The notes under the pieces: generated by a model
What the model saw: the letters and a program-made list of their open reading frames with translations, nothing else
Database searches by the model: none
What the model was told of the DNA's origin: nothing
Made by a program: the position numbers and the translations under genes
From: CAVVZJ01 sp963752755
GTDB taxonomy: Bacteria > Planctomycetota > Planctomycetia > Isosphaerales > Isosphaeraceae
Direction: 5' to 3'
DNA: 64,000 nucleotides
Assembly: GCA_963752755.1 (NCBI GenBank)
Contig: CAVVZJ010000001.1
Location: forward strand, 2,651,381-2,715,380
Shown here: piece by piece, positions 1 to 9,519 of the stretch
How the letters are laid out: every line of letters begins with the position of its first letter
How positions within the stretch are numbered: position 1 is the stretch's first letter

Positions 1-170
1 GCTACGAAACGAACCCAACGGCAATTTGGGTAATCTTCCAAACGAACCCAGGGTCCGAGTCCACGTTACGAAACGAACCCGACGGTAATCTGGGTGGTTT
101 TCCAAACGAACCCAGGGACCGAGTCGGCGCTACCAAACAAACCCGACACCATCGTAGGCGGTTTGCGGTG
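1..170. repeat. 64-bp tandem repeat, about 2.5 units
   Basis: Units begin at 3, 67 and 131 with tacgaaacgaaccc, tacgaaacgaaccc and taccaaacaaaccc, an exact 64-bp period. The first two units agree closely; the third decays after about 17 bases. Each complete unit holds the motif aaacgaaccca twice. No convincing gene overlaps it. The array probably extends to the left of the window. Confidence 0.8.
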
Positions 171-221
171 ACTTTATCGACGTGACTCGTTCCAGTCCGG
201 CAGCATCAGCGGGCCCCGGCC

Positions 222-1028
222 TCAGTCCACGATGGGCCGACCGCGACCGTCCTGGCCGAGGAGCGAGAGGAGGCGGTTGTCCTGGGGATAGGGATGACCC
301 TTGTAGATGCGGAACCCCTCGGCGTGCTCGACGCCGATCTCGGAACCGCGCTGTCGGCTCCATTGGACCTGGCTGGCGAGGTATTCGTCGATGCCGTGCT
401 GGCGAAGTAACCAGTTGCGCTGGCTGACGTGGCAGGCGAGCATCGCGCGCTTGGTCTCGAAGACGCGGGTGACATCGACGTGAAAGTCGGGCAGGATCGG
501 CTCGGCGTCGCGGCCGTACCCTTCGAGAGGATCGACAAAGTAGAGATGCGGAATGCGGGGCAAGGGGGGGGCTGGGTCCCACTGGCGGGTTGCGTAGTTA
601 GGGGCGGGGGCGGCGAAGCAGGCATCGCGAACGAGGAGGCTGGTGGCCTCATGGTCGCAGAGGTAATCGACGGGCGGGGCGGTCAGGATCAGATCAGGGC
701 GGAGACGACGGAGGGTCTCGACCATCCGGCGTCGGGCGTCGTCGTCGTTGAAGATGGTCAGGTCGCGGAACTCCAGGCAGTCATAGTCGGCGCCGATCAG
801 GGCCGCCGCATTGCGGGCCTCCTGACGCCGGATCGCGGCGATCTCGTCGGGCGAATGCTCAGCGCTGCCGCAGTCGCCGGGGGTCATGGTGGCGATCGTC
901 AAATGGCAACCCTTCTCGCCGAGCAGGGCGAGCGTGCCGGCACACTGGAACTCGACGTCATCGGGGTGGGCGTGCAGGGCGAGGATCCGGACGGGAGTCG
1001 AGGTCGAATCGCGATCCGCGGCGGACAT
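222..1028 (-). CDS. PIG-L family deacetylase
   Basis: A 268-residue protein of the PIG-L/LmbE superfamily, zinc-dependent hydrolases that deacetylate N-acetylglucosaminyl compounds; the substrate here is unknown. The zinc motif AHPDDVEF lies at residues 20-27, and a second metal-ligand region (VDYLCDHEAT) is in the middle of the protein, as the family requires. I chose the ATG at 1028 because the protein then begins about a dozen residues before the first beta strand (RILALHAHPDD); upstream in-frame codons add low-complexity sequence. The C-terminus (YKGHPYPQDN) is typical of planctomycete members. It is transcribed away from the thioredoxin-like gene at 1191, so the two share a short divergent intergenic region. 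Confidence 0.9.
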   Translation of the reverse strand: MSAADRDSTSTPVRILALHAHPDDVEFQCAGTLALLGEKGCHLTIATMTPGDCGSAEHSPDEIAAIRRQEARNAAALIGADYDCLEFRDLTIFNDDDARRRMVETLRRLRPDLILTAPPVDYLCDHEATSLLVRDACFAAPAPNYATRQWDPAPPLPRIPHLYFVDPLEGYGRDAEPILPDFHVDVTRVFETKRAMLACHVSQRNWLLRQHGIDEYLASQVQWSRQRGSEIGVEHAEGFRIYKGHPYPQDNRLLSLLGQDGRGRPIVD

Positions 1029-1190
1029 GGCGGGCTCCGATCGGTTGGCGTTATACTGACAGAGTCGAGATGTACCGCCCGGCTGGCCATCGGGCAAGCC
1101 CGGAGTCCGGCCGCGTTCCCGAGGGGCGGGCTCGTGAGCCGACCCCCCGGTCTTCCGCCGTTAACCGCGCCCCAACCGATCTTGAGATTC

Positions 1191-2600
1191 ATGAGCTGCC
1201 AAGTTGCAATCCGCCGGAAAACCCTGCGACGTTCCTCGACGTTGCGGGTGATGATCCTGGGGCCGCTCGCCCTGACGCTCCTGGTCGGCCCAATCGGTTG
1301 CGGCCCTTCCCACGAGGAGACAGACCCATCCTCGGGGTCGACGGCCAACGGTGAGGTCGCGCCCCGGGGCGTTTACGAGCCGAAGACTGAGGGCTCGGCC
1401 GTCGAGCTGGCGAGGCACCTCGACCGGCTCGACCAGCAGTTTGCCCAGATCAACGAGCCAACCCCCGCGAAGGCCCGCGCCGCCTTGCTGGCGTATACCG
1501 ACGCGGCGTCCAAGACCGCCGCCGCCATCCTCGAACGCGAGGGGATCTCGCCCGATCTCCGCGACCGGGCCGCCGCCACCTGGGTCACCAGCCTCCGGCA
1601 GCGCCTGGATGCCGATCCCAGGTCCCTCGACCGCTTCCTTGCCGCCGCTGACGCGGTTCAGGAGAAGTTCCCGAACAGCCCGCTGGCCACGATGGCGGCC
1701 CACGCCAAGGTCGATCTGCTCGCGACGGGGAACGAAAGCCTTTTCCCCGACCGTGAGAAGCGGTTTGATCTGCTCAGCGCCGCGGCGATCGTGCTGGGCG
1801 AGGCCGACCCCCCGCATCCGGAGACGGCCAAGGTTCTCGCCCAGTTCGCCCCGGCCGCCGAGCAGCTCGGCTACCCGGACCGGGCTCGGAAGATGTATCA
1901 GCTCCTGGCGGATCGGTACGGTGATGATCCGGTGTCCATCCTCGCGGCGGGCAACGCCTATCGCCTCGGGCTCGTCGGCCAGCCGGTGAAGGACTTCCGC
2001 GGCCCCGGGCTCGACGGTCAGACGATCGACCTCGAACAGTTCCGGGGCAAGGTCGTCCTCATTGACTTCTGGGCCACCTGGTGCGCTCCTTGCCAGGCGG
2101 AGATGCCCCTCTTGAAAGCTCTCCGCGAACGACTCGGCCCCGAGAACTTCGAGATCCTCGGCGTCAGCGTGGATCGCGAGGTCAAGGACCTGGAGCGGTT
2201 TCTGGCGCAGAACCCGAAGCCCTGGCCTCAGATCGCCGTGGCCAGCGTCGCCCCTTCCGGCAGTCCGACGAGCGATACGGCGCTGCCCGGAACCGATCTG
2301 CCGGCCATCCCGGAGACGACGCCCGAGGGAACCGTGGCGGCCAAGGCGGGCACCGAGGGTCCCTCGGAGCTGGAGCTTCGCTTCGGCATCAACCTCCTGC
2401 CGACAAAACTCCTGATTGATCGCGAAGGCAAGCTCGTGGCGACGGGCTACTCGCCCCAGTCGATCCTGCCGGCCCTGCAAAAGCTCTTCCCGAACGCAAA
2501 GTTCGGCGCCAGCGGCCCGGAGTCCCTGCCAGCCACCGCCACACCCGCGAGCGGCCCGGCCAAGCCAGCCGCGAAGTCGGAGACCGCAGGTCCGTCTTGA
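1191..2600 (+). CDS. TlpA-like thioredoxin-domain lipoprotein
   Basis: A 469-residue predicted lipoprotein. From the ATG at 1191 it has basic residues, a hydrophobic stretch (LGPLALTLLVG) and a lipobox ending PIGC, so it should be anchored at the membrane. A helical, TPR-like region fills roughly residues 60-260. A TlpA/ResA-type thioredoxin domain follows, with WCAPC (cysteines 298 and 301) and the cis-proline loop LLPTKLLID. Family members reduce or oxidise disulfides outside the cytoplasm, for example in cytochrome c maturation. Between the active site and the cis-Pro loop there is an insertion rich in Ser, Thr, Pro and Ala, which is unusual. The C-terminal tail is Pro/Ala rich. The reading frame is open far upstream of 1191, but that part is antisense to the PIG-L gene and looks non-coding. 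Confidence 0.87.
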   Translation: MSCQVAIRRKTLRRSSTLRVMILGPLALTLLVGPIGCGPSHEETDPSSGSTANGEVAPRGVYEPKTEGSAVELARHLDRLDQQFAQINEPTPAKARAALLAYTDAASKTAAAILEREGISPDLRDRAAATWVTSLRQRLDADPRSLDRFLAAADAVQEKFPNSPLATMAAHAKVDLLATGNESLFPDREKRFDLLSAAAIVLGEADPPHPETAKVLAQFAPAAEQLGYPDRARKMYQLLADRYGDDPVSILAAGNAYRLGLVGQPVKDFRGPGLDGQTIDLEQFRGKVVLIDFWATWCAPCQAEMPLLKALRERLGPENFEILGVSVDREVKDLERFLAQNPKPWPQIAVASVAPSGSPTSDTALPGTDLPAIPETTPEGTVAAKAGTEGPSELELRFGINLLPTKLLIDREGKLVATGYSPQSILPALQKLFPNAKFGASGPESLPATATPASGPAKPAAKSETAGPS

Positions 2601-2649
2601 TCCGTGATTGGCGACGTCTGATGGTCTCGCCGTTTCCCAGGGTTCGTGG

Positions 2650-3690
2650 ATGAGTGCCTCTCCCTTGCTTCGCGGCGCCTTGATCGGCTGCGGCTTCGTG
2701 GCCCAGCACCATCTGGCCGCCTGGCGCCTTCAGCCCGAAGGTCGGCTGGTCGCCGTCTGCGACACCCGTCCCGATCGCCTGGCCTGGGCGTCCTCACTCG
2801 CCCCCGGCTCCCGACCCTACGCTGATGCCGCCACGATGCTCGATCGCGAGCAGCCCGATTTCGTCGAGATCTGCACGCGACCGGACACCCACCGCGTCTT
2901 GACCGAACTCGCCGCTCGACACGCCACCCACGTCCTCTGCCAGAAGCCCGCGGCCCCCGATCGGGATGACCTGATCGCTATGATCGAGGCGTGCGACCGG
3001 GGCGGAGTCCGGCTAATGTTCCACGAGAACTGGCGATTCCGCCCCTGGTATCGCACCATGCGGAGCGTTCTGGACTCGGGCCGACTCGGCCGCCCGATCT
3101 GCCTGCGACTGGCCCACCGCGACACCCGCGCGTTGCGACCGGGCGGATTCTCCGATCAACCTTACTTCGCCACCATGCCCCGGCTGATCCTCTTCGAGAT
3201 GGGTCCCCACTTGATCGACACGGCCCGCTACCTACTCGGCGAGGTTAGTGACGTCTCCGCGCGGCTGGCCCATTTCGGCGAGGGCCATGCCGGGGAGGAT
3301 CTGGCGATGCTGACGCTCCGGTTCACTTCCGGAGCACTCGGGTCCCTGGACATGAGCTGGTGCGCCCCGGCCCTGTTTGCCCGGCCGGATTGGGCCTTGA
3401 ACGAGACAGTCATCGAGGCAAGTCGGGCCACACTCCGGCTCCTTCCGGACGGTTCCCTGGAGCAGATCGGGCTCGAAGGTCCGACCGAGAGCCTGTCCGT
3501 GGATCTGCCTCCGGCAGACCAGGTCTATCTCGACGGCTACGTCGCGACCCAGGCCCACTTCCTCCAGGGCCTTCTCCGCGGGACACCCCACGAGACAGAC
3601 GGTCGGCAGACGCTCCGGACGATGGATGTCCTCTGGTCCGCTTACCGGTCCGCCGAGGAGGGCCGCGTGGTCGCCCTCGATCCGGTCTGA
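2650..3690 (+). CDS. Gfo/Idh/MocA family oxidoreductase
   Basis: A 346-residue NAD(P)-dependent oxidoreductase. The N-terminal Rossmann fingerprint is IGCGFVA (residues 12-18). The conserved EKP-type motif appears as CQKPAA (Lys 99), the residue that contacts nicotinamide in this family. The C-terminal half has the usual alpha/beta substrate domain, with HLIDTARYLLG near residue 185. Substrates of such proteins are usually sugars or inositols; this one cannot be assigned. The start is the ATG at 2650; a TTG at 2608 is also in frame but adds unconserved residues. It begins 49 bp after the thioredoxin-like gene on the same strand, so co-transcription is likely. Confidence 0.9.
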   Translation: MSASPLLRGALIGCGFVAQHHLAAWRLQPEGRLVAVCDTRPDRLAWASSLAPGSRPYADAATMLDREQPDFVEICTRPDTHRVLTELAARHATHVLCQKPAAPDRDDLIAMIEACDRGGVRLMFHENWRFRPWYRTMRSVLDSGRLGRPICLRLAHRDTRALRPGGFSDQPYFATMPRLILFEMGPHLIDTARYLLGEVSDVSARLAHFGEGHAGEDLAMLTLRFTSGALGSLDMSWCAPALFARPDWALNETVIEASRATLRLLPDGSLEQIGLEGPTESLSVDLPPADQVYLDGYVATQAHFLQGLLRGTPHETDGRQTLRTMDVLWSAYRSAEEGRVVALDPV

Positions 3691-3755
3691 GGATCGCCAG
3701 GCCACACCTCCCCCGGGATCGCCTCGGCCGAACCTCGAAGGGAGGGATGAAGCGG

Positions 3756-4640
3756 TCAGTTCGCGTCGCCGGGGCCTGGAGCGGAGTCCTCGGGCGCCGG
3801 GTTCTTCTCGGAGGTCGCCTCCGAGCGCTTGAGGCGGACCGGGATGATCACGCCAGGCACGGCGCCGGCGAAGTCGTCGGCTCCCTGATCGGTGACGAGG
3901 GTCTGGTTCAACGCGATGAACTTCAGCTCCGAGAGCTTCTGCAACGTCTTCAGGCCCGCATCGGTGATGTCGGTGTCATTGAGGGCCAGGCTCTTGACCT
4001 GGGAGACTTCGCTCAGGCCGTCCATCCCTTCATCCGTGATGGCTGACTCAGTCAGGGAAAGCGTCTGGAGCGTGGGGATCGCCTTCAAGGAGGCCAGACC
4101 CACGCCCTGGATCTGGGTTCGATCGAGCCGGAGGGTTCGGAGTTGGGGGAACTGGCCGAGGTGTTCCAGACCGGCATCGGTGATCCGCGTGCCGCTCAGG
4201 TCGAAATCCTTGAGCTGAGGCAGGACCGGTAGCGCCGCCAGACCGGCGTCCGTAATCGCGGTATCGCTAAGCTTGAGCGTTTCGAGGCGAGGCAAATCCT
4301 TCAGGTTCGCGAGGCCGGCGTCGGTGATCTTCGTGCCGCTCAGTTCCAGCCAGGTGATCCCGCCCGACTCCGCCAGGCGTTCGAGGCCAGCGTCGGTAAT
4401 CGGTGCCCCGTCTAGGAGCACGGCCTGAAGTCGCGGGAAGGACTTGAGCAGCCTTAGATCCTCGTCGGTAACGTGGGACTCCTTGCCGAAGATCACCCGG
4501 CGGACTGGATGCCCGGACTGGTTCTCATCGTATTCGACCTGGCCACCGAGCCGGTTGATGTCCTCGACCGTCTGGGAGTGTTCGGAGTTCATACAGCCGG
4601 CGAATACCAAGGCGCCGAGAATCACCGTGGAACGGTGCAT
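3756..4640 (-). CDS. Leucine-rich repeat lipoprotein
   Basis: A 294-residue predicted lipoprotein (signal MHRSTVILGALVFAGC, lipobox FAGC), followed by about nine leucine-rich repeats of roughly 24 residues. The repeated core is ITDAGL...L...P.L..L.L. LRR arrays of this kind form curved protein-binding surfaces; the partner is unknown. The start at 4640 is supported by a GAGGA sequence six bases upstream on the minus strand; an ATG five codons earlier (4655) lacks this. It lies 41 bp downstream of the large TPR/UnbV gene on the same strand and may form an operon with it. Confidence 0.85.
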   Translation of the reverse strand: MHRSTVILGALVFAGCMNSEHSQTVEDINRLGGQVEYDENQSGHPVRRVIFGKESHVTDEDLRLLKSFPRLQAVLLDGAPITDAGLERLAESGGITWLELSGTKITDAGLANLKDLPRLETLKLSDTAITDAGLAALPVLPQLKDFDLSGTRITDAGLEHLGQFPQLRTLRLDRTQIQGVGLASLKAIPTLQTLSLTESAITDEGMDGLSEVSQVKSLALNDTDITDAGLKTLQKLSELKFIALNQTLVTDQGADDFAGAVPGVIIPVRLKRSEATSEKNPAPEDSAPGPGDAN

Positions 4641-4681
4641 AACTGGTCCTCGCATGGCTCAGGGCGAATCCGGCCGAACGG

Positions 4682-7648
4682 TTAAGGTGCCGGGGCGCGA
4701 CGGCGGAATTGATGAATGAGAACAGGACTTGAATCACTTTCGCGAATCCGGTACTCGGCGTCAACAACGAACCCCTCGAAGTGATCGGTCCGGCCCGAAG
4801 GCCAGGTGACCTCGACCGACTCGACCTGCTCGGCCGGCCCGAGGCCGAGGTGGATTGCCGGCTCTGAGGCCGACTGGTAGCTCCCGCCACCGCAGCGAGC
4901 CGCGACGAGGCACTGATCCCCGGCGCGGACCGTGACGACCGCCCCGACTGCGTCGCGGTTCGAGGCCGTCCCCTCCAGGATGATCCTCAGGACGTGCCCA
5001 CCCTCGGTGACATTGTGGAAATACACAAGTGGTCCATTCTGGTGGATCGCCACGGCATCGATCCGGCCGTCGTGATCGAGGTCACCAGCCGCGAGTCCTC
5101 GGCCTAGACGTCGGGTCCGGAAGACGTCCCCCGACCGATCGGAGGCATCCAGCAGTCGGCCTTCACCGACCCCCGTGAGCAACTGGGCGGGCATGGCGTA
5201 GGGGAAGGCGGGACGGAAGTCGTCAACGTGCCCGTTGACGGTCAGAATATCCAGGTGACCGTCATTGTTGGCGTCGAGCAGGGCGATCCCAAATCCAAGC
5301 AGGTGCCGGCTCAGTGCGGCGAGCCCCGACGGGGCGGTCTGGTCGGCGAACATGCCGAGCCCCAGGTTGCGGAACCAGGTGGTGGACTCGCCGTAGAAGT
5401 TGGTCACGAGCAAGTCGATCCGGCCGTCGCCGTCGAGGTCGCCGCACGCGACGCCCATGCCCGCCTGATAACCCCCCTCCGCATTGGCCGCGACGCCTGC
5501 GACGTGAGCGATCTCCTCGAACTGGCCGCCCCCGAGGTTCCGGTAGAAGGCGTTTGCCGTGCCGTCGTTGGCGACGTAGAGGTCAATCCGGCCATCGTCA
5601 TCGAGGTCAGCCGCCACGACCCCGAGACCGCGGCCCGACTTGCCTGCGATACCTGCCTCCGTGGTCACGTCCACGAACCGGCCCCCATCGTTGCGGAACA
5701 GCCGATCCTGGGCCGGTTCGAGCATGTGCGGCGGGCAATAGGCCAGTGACCCGTCCGCATGGTGGCAGAGCCTCGGATGTTGTACGTCCCAGAGGGCGTA
5801 GTGGCAGACATAGAGGTCGAGGTCGCCGTCGCTATCGAGGTCGGCGAAGGCGGCGGAGGTTGGCCAGCCGCGGTCGCCGCCCAGACCGGACGAGGCTGTC
5901 GCGTCCTCGAACGTGCCGTTACCCCGGTTGCGCAGGAGGCCATAGGAGCCGACCCGGGAGACGAACAGGTCGGGGTCGCCATCGTTGTCATAATCGCCGA
6001 CCGCGACCCCATTGCCGAACCCGCGACGGCCCGCCAAGCCGGACGAGTCCGTCGCGTCCTCGAACGTGCCATCGCCCCGGTTACGAAAGAGTCGATCACC
6101 CTCCGTCTGGGACGTCTCGGGATGGCGCAGGGGACCGCCCTGGATGCAATAGACGTCGAGCCAGCCATCGCCGTCATAGTCGAGCAAGGCGACCCCGCCC
6201 CCCATCGTCTCGGGGAGCTGACGCTCGGTGGATGCGCCATTGTCATAGGTGAAACGTAGGCCCGACGCCCCGGCGTCGTCGCGGAATCGCGGCAATACAC
6301 CAACTTCGGGGCAGACTGCGGGGCCGCCCGGCTTGGTCTTCCCGGCCTGCACCAGCGACGCGCGGAGTTCCGCCACCCCCGGGCCGGGGGGCCGGCGGCT
6401 GAGATCGCGGAGCCGGATCAGGTTGTCCCGAGCCTGGCGGTCTGCCGGTCGCGACTCAGCGAGCAACTCCCACCAGCCCCGGGCCTCGAAGAGGCGTCCC
6501 AGAGCCTCGGCCCTTCGCGCCAGGTGGGGCGCCTGTTCGGGCAGCTTTGGGCGAAAATAATGGAGCTTGTAGAGCCGTCTGATCTCATCCAGCTCGGCCT
6601 TCTTCACCCGGAGTGACCGGGCCGCAGCCGGGTCGCCAGCCATCACGGCGAGCTCAGCCAGACGCTCCATGGCTTCGGCGTGGCCAGGGTTGAGCGTTAG
6701 CAATCGCTCGAGCGCTTGCCGTTCCGCCGAGGAGTCGCGACACCGCGACGCGAACCAGGCCTGGATCGCGAGGACCCGGTCGGGGGCGAGGGCGTCGTCC
6801 GGCAGGCTGTCCAGGGTAGCCCGGGCCGCATCGGTATCCCCGGAGGCGATCGCCCAATCCAGCCGGGCCCGAGCGACCGCGGCATCCCGCAACCGGCGCG
6901 ACTCGCACGACCGAAGCCAGCGTTCGGCATCGTCAAGCCGTCCCTCGCGGGTCGCCAGATTGGCCAGCCCAAGCCAGACACGGTCGTCCTCCGGCGCCTT
7001 CCTGCGAGCCGCCTCCAACGTGGCGGCGACCTCCTCGGCAGCGATCGGCTCCAAGTCCACAATCGCGTACTGCCTCAGTAGTGCAAGCGTCCCTGAGACC
7101 TGCTCCCAGCCCGGCTGTCGTGTCCGCCCGCTCGCCCGTTTCCAGGCCCGCTCCAGATGCGTCCGAATCTCGTCATTCCTCCCCTCGAACCGATCCAGAT
7201 AGGCAAGCAACTCCTGAGCGAGGGCTGCCTCGGGTACGGAACGGGGCGCGTCCTGGGGCAGATCCTTCAGGGCTTCCTCGGCGTCGGCGAACCGGCCCAG
7301 ATCGATGAAAACCTGCGCGGAGGCCACGGCGGCTCGGAGACCCTCGTTCCCGTTCCGTCGGGGTACGCGCGACCAGGCCGCAAGTGCCGCCTCTCGGCGT
7401 CCAAGCCGCCGCTCGCAGACACCCAGTTCGAAGGCCACGGCGCCGTCACCCGGCCGCGCAGCGGCCAGGCGAATCAGACGGACCCGAGCTCTGTCGTATC
7501 GGCCAGCCTGCATCTCGGAGCGGGCCCGAGACCACTCGCCGTCGAGGTGGTGCTCCCGCGCCAGGAAGAGAAGACCGACCGCCAGCGACACGGCCGCCCC
7601 ACTTGCCAAGGACCAGTCCAGCCATCGCCTCGCCTGTCCGGGCTTCAT
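4682..7648 (-). CDS. TPR, FG-GAP/VCBS and ASPIC/UnbV domain protein
   Basis: A 988-residue protein with one N-terminal membrane segment (about residues 14-30), so probably exported and anchored. TPR-like helical repeats occupy roughly residues 35-380. A string of FG-GAP/VCBS repeats with calcium-binding cores such as DYDGDGWLD, DYDNDGDPD, DLDDDGRIDL and DANNDGHLDI spans about 450-870. The C-terminal ASPIC/UnbV domain (SNRDAVGAVVTV, then VEVTWPSGRTD) completes it. This is the CRTAC1-like architecture common in planctomycetes and acidobacteria. Its role is unknown; the beta-propeller points to extracellular binding. ATG start at 7648. Confidence 0.9.
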   Translation of the reverse strand: MKPGQARRWLDWSLASGAAVSLAVGLLFLAREHHLDGEWSRARSEMQAGRYDRARVRLIRLAAARPGDGAVAFELGVCERRLGRREAALAAWSRVPRRNGNEGLRAAVASAQVFIDLGRFADAEEALKDLPQDAPRSVPEAALAQELLAYLDRFEGRNDEIRTHLERAWKRASGRTRQPGWEQVSGTLALLRQYAIVDLEPIAAEEVAATLEAARRKAPEDDRVWLGLANLATREGRLDDAERWLRSCESRRLRDAAVARARLDWAIASGDTDAARATLDSLPDDALAPDRVLAIQAWFASRCRDSSAERQALERLLTLNPGHAEAMERLAELAVMAGDPAAARSLRVKKAELDEIRRLYKLHYFRPKLPEQAPHLARRAEALGRLFEARGWWELLAESRPADRQARDNLIRLRDLSRRPPGPGVAELRASLVQAGKTKPGGPAVCPEVGVLPRFRDDAGASGLRFTYDNGASTERQLPETMGGGVALLDYDGDGWLDVYCIQGGPLRHPETSQTEGDRLFRNRGDGTFEDATDSSGLAGRRGFGNGVAVGDYDNDGDPDLFVSRVGSYGLLRNRGNGTFEDATASSGLGGDRGWPTSAAFADLDSDGDLDLYVCHYALWDVQHPRLCHHADGSLAYCPPHMLEPAQDRLFRNDGGRFVDVTTEAGIAGKSGRGLGVVAADLDDDGRIDLYVANDGTANAFYRNLGGGQFEEIAHVAGVAANAEGGYQAGMGVACGDLDGDGRIDLLVTNFYGESTTWFRNLGLGMFADQTAPSGLAALSRHLLGFGIALLDANNDGHLDILTVNGHVDDFRPAFPYAMPAQLLTGVGEGRLLDASDRSGDVFRTRRLGRGLAAGDLDHDGRIDAVAIHQNGPLVYFHNVTEGGHVLRIILEGTASNRDAVGAVVTVRAGDQCLVAARCGGGSYQSASEPAIHLGLGPAEQVESVEVTWPSGRTDHFEGFVVDAEYRIRESDSSPVLIHQFRRRAPAP

Positions 7649-7940
7649 TGAGGTGGCTCATCTCTCGTTGCAGATTGGATGCTGAACAAGCTCAAAATCC
7701 ATTACAGGCTTGGGTGCAGGATTGTCAAGCGCCGGCCGTGATGACAAATAGGCTTGCGCATATACTAAAACAATTAAATAAAATTATTGAAATAATTAGC
7801 TTTCATTCGCCAGTACAGCCGTTGCTGCGGGCGAATCTGTTTCCGATTTTTCTGTTGACTGCGTTTGGTGCTCATTTTATACCGAATCACAACACCCTTC
7901 TCGAAACTGAATCCATTACCCCCGATTAGAGTTGGATACC
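7649..7940. other. AT-rich divergent intergenic region
   Basis: 292 bp between the divergent TPR/UnbV gene and the small lipoprotein gene. It is markedly AT-richer than its surroundings, especially 7745-7800 (runs such as caattaaataaaattattg). It probably holds both promoters. I see no confident -35/-10 pair and no gene. Confidence 0.6.
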
Positions 7941-8423
7941 ATGAGTGGTATGCTGAGGCAATCTATGTTTGTACTGTCGTTGTTTTCGGCCGGGCGTCAC
8001 GCCCGGGGATTGGCCGGCATGGCGGTGCTACTGCTGGCAGCCACCGGATGCGGTTCGGGAGACAACCTCAACCGGCAGGCTGTCTCCGGAAGCATCACGC
8101 TCGACGGCAAGCCGCTGGACCATGGCAGGATCCGCCTCACACCGGCATCGAACGAGGCGGGCACCGACGTCTCCACGGATATCGCGAGTGGGAAATACGC
8201 GTTCTCGCGAACGGATGGCCCGGTGCCCGGCAGCTACAAGGTGGAGATCAACTCGATCGAGGATCCGAACTTCCAGCCCCCGGCGGGCAAGATGCCCGGC
8301 GAGTTCGTCATCCCGCCAGCCAAGCAGAATGTCCCCGATAAGTACAACATCAACACATCGTTGACCACGACGGTCCAGTCAGATCAGAGTGCGCCGATCG
8401 ACTTTAGCCTCACCTCGAAGTGA
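7941..8423 (+). CDS. Carboxypeptidase-regulatory-like lipoprotein
   Basis: A 160-residue lipoprotein. The signal peptide ends MAVLLLAATGC; the mature part begins with VSGSITLDGKPLDHGRI, the usual opening of planctomycete proteins with a carboxypeptidase-regulatory-like beta-sandwich. Small lipoproteins of this sort usually sit beside DUF1559 genes, as here (83 bp upstream). The ATG at 7941 is preferred over an in-frame TTG nine bases earlier. Function unknown; an envelope role together with the DUF1559 protein is inferred. Confidence 0.85.
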   Translation: MSGMLRQSMFVLSLFSAGRHARGLAGMAVLLLAATGCGSGDNLNRQAVSGSITLDGKPLDHGRIRLTPASNEAGTDVSTDIASGKYAFSRTDGPVPGSYKVEINSIEDPNFQPPAGKMPGEFVIPPAKQNVPDKYNINTSLTTTVQSDQSAPIDFSLTSK

Positions 8424-8505
8424 CTCCCTGGGCGCCCGTCAGATACCCCGGATCACCGTTCGTCCGTTCTCTTCTCCCTCTCGTCCTTTGCTGGAGACCC
8501 GGACC

Positions 8506-9519
8506 ATGTCACGTCGTCGCGGCTTCACCCTGATCGAGTTGCTGGTGGTCATCGCGATCATCGGCGTGTTGATTGCGCTGCTCTTGCCGGCTGTGCAGGC
8601 GGCCCGCGAGGCGGCCCGCCGCGCCCAGTGCGTCAACAACCTGAAGCAGATCGGCCTGGCCATGCACAACTATCATGACCAGGTGAACAGTTTCCCGCCG
8701 GCACGCAAGGGCTGCTGCTGGGGCACCTGGAACCTCTTCATCCTGCCGTTCATCGAGCAGACACCGCTGTTCAACGCCTGGAACTCAGCAGGCAATAATC
8801 TGGTCGGCCCCGACGGCAATTTCCGCTACTTCGGCCTCGCGAACCAGACAGTGGCCAACACCGTCATCAACAGCTACCTCTGCCCGAGTGACCTCGGCGG
8901 TAACGCCAATAACCCCATCTCGCGCACCGTCAACAACGTGCTTTACAAGTGCCGGTTCCGGAATTACGTGGTCAACCTCGGCAACACCAATATCGGCCAG
9001 ATGGACTTTCCGGCCAACTCGACCCCGAAGGTGATCCTCTTCCTCGGGGCCCCATTCTATGACATGGGATCGCCGAACGTCGACATCCAGCCCGCCTCCA
9101 CCTACTTTCCCGGCCGCAACACGCGGAGCATCGTCGGCATCAACACACTCACCGATGGGACCTCGAACACGCTGGCGGCCTCGGAAGTGATCATGTCCCA
9201 GGGGACCGGCGATCTTCGCGGCTTCACCCAGTGGGGCGATGCCGTCGGCTTCATGGGCCAGACAACTCCCAACAGCACATCGCCCGATGTGCATGACTGG
9301 TGCACCAACTGGACCAACGGTCCGCCACTCCAGTGCATCGCCAGCCCCCTGACCGGCAACGACAAGTATTATGCCGCCCGTAGCCGACACCCCGGCGGTG
9401 TGAACGCCGCCATGTGCGACGGCAGCGTCAAGTTCTTCAAGAACAGCGTCAACCTCTTCATCTGGCGTGGTCTGACCACGTCCAACGGCGGCGAGGTGAT
9501 CAGCGCCGACGCCTACTGA
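8506..9519 (+). CDS. DUF1559 prepilin-like protein
   Basis: A 337-residue protein with a class III (type IV pilin-like) signal: MSRRR then GFTLIELLVVIAIIG. It continues with AAREAARRAQC.NNLKQIGLA, the signature of planctomycete DUF1559 proteins. Near the C-terminus HPGGVNAAMCDGSVKF matches the second family motif. Such proteins are heavily expanded in planctomycetes and are thought to be exported pseudopilins. ATG at 8506. Its TGA stop (9517-9519) touches the terminal repeat of the following IS element, so that element inserted exactly at the end of the gene without changing the protein. Confidence 0.93.
   Translation: MSRRRGFTLIELLVVIAIIGVLIALLLPAVQAAREAARRAQCVNNLKQIGLAMHNYHDQVNSFPPARKGCCWGTWNLFILPFIEQTPLFNAWNSAGNNLVGPDGNFRYFGLANQTVANTVINSYLCPSDLGGNANNPISRTVNNVLYKCRFRNYVVNLGNTNIGQMDFPANSTPKVILFLGAPFYDMGSPNVDIQPASTYFPGRNTRSIVGINTLTDGTSNTLAASEVIMSQGTGDLRGFTQWGDAVGFMGQTTPNSTSPDVHDWCTNWTNGPPLQCIASPLTGNDKYYAARSRHPGGVNAAMCDGSVKFFKNSVNLFIWRGLTTSNGGEVISADAY

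Noticed and set aside
429..1190. Long in-frame upstream extension of the thioredoxin-like gene
   Set aside because: It is antisense to the PIG-L gene, has no domain, and the lipoprotein signal starts at 1191.
5228..7081. Several plus-strand frames opposite the TPR/UnbV gene
   Set aside because: GC-rich antisense shadows. The minus-strand protein has complete domain structure.
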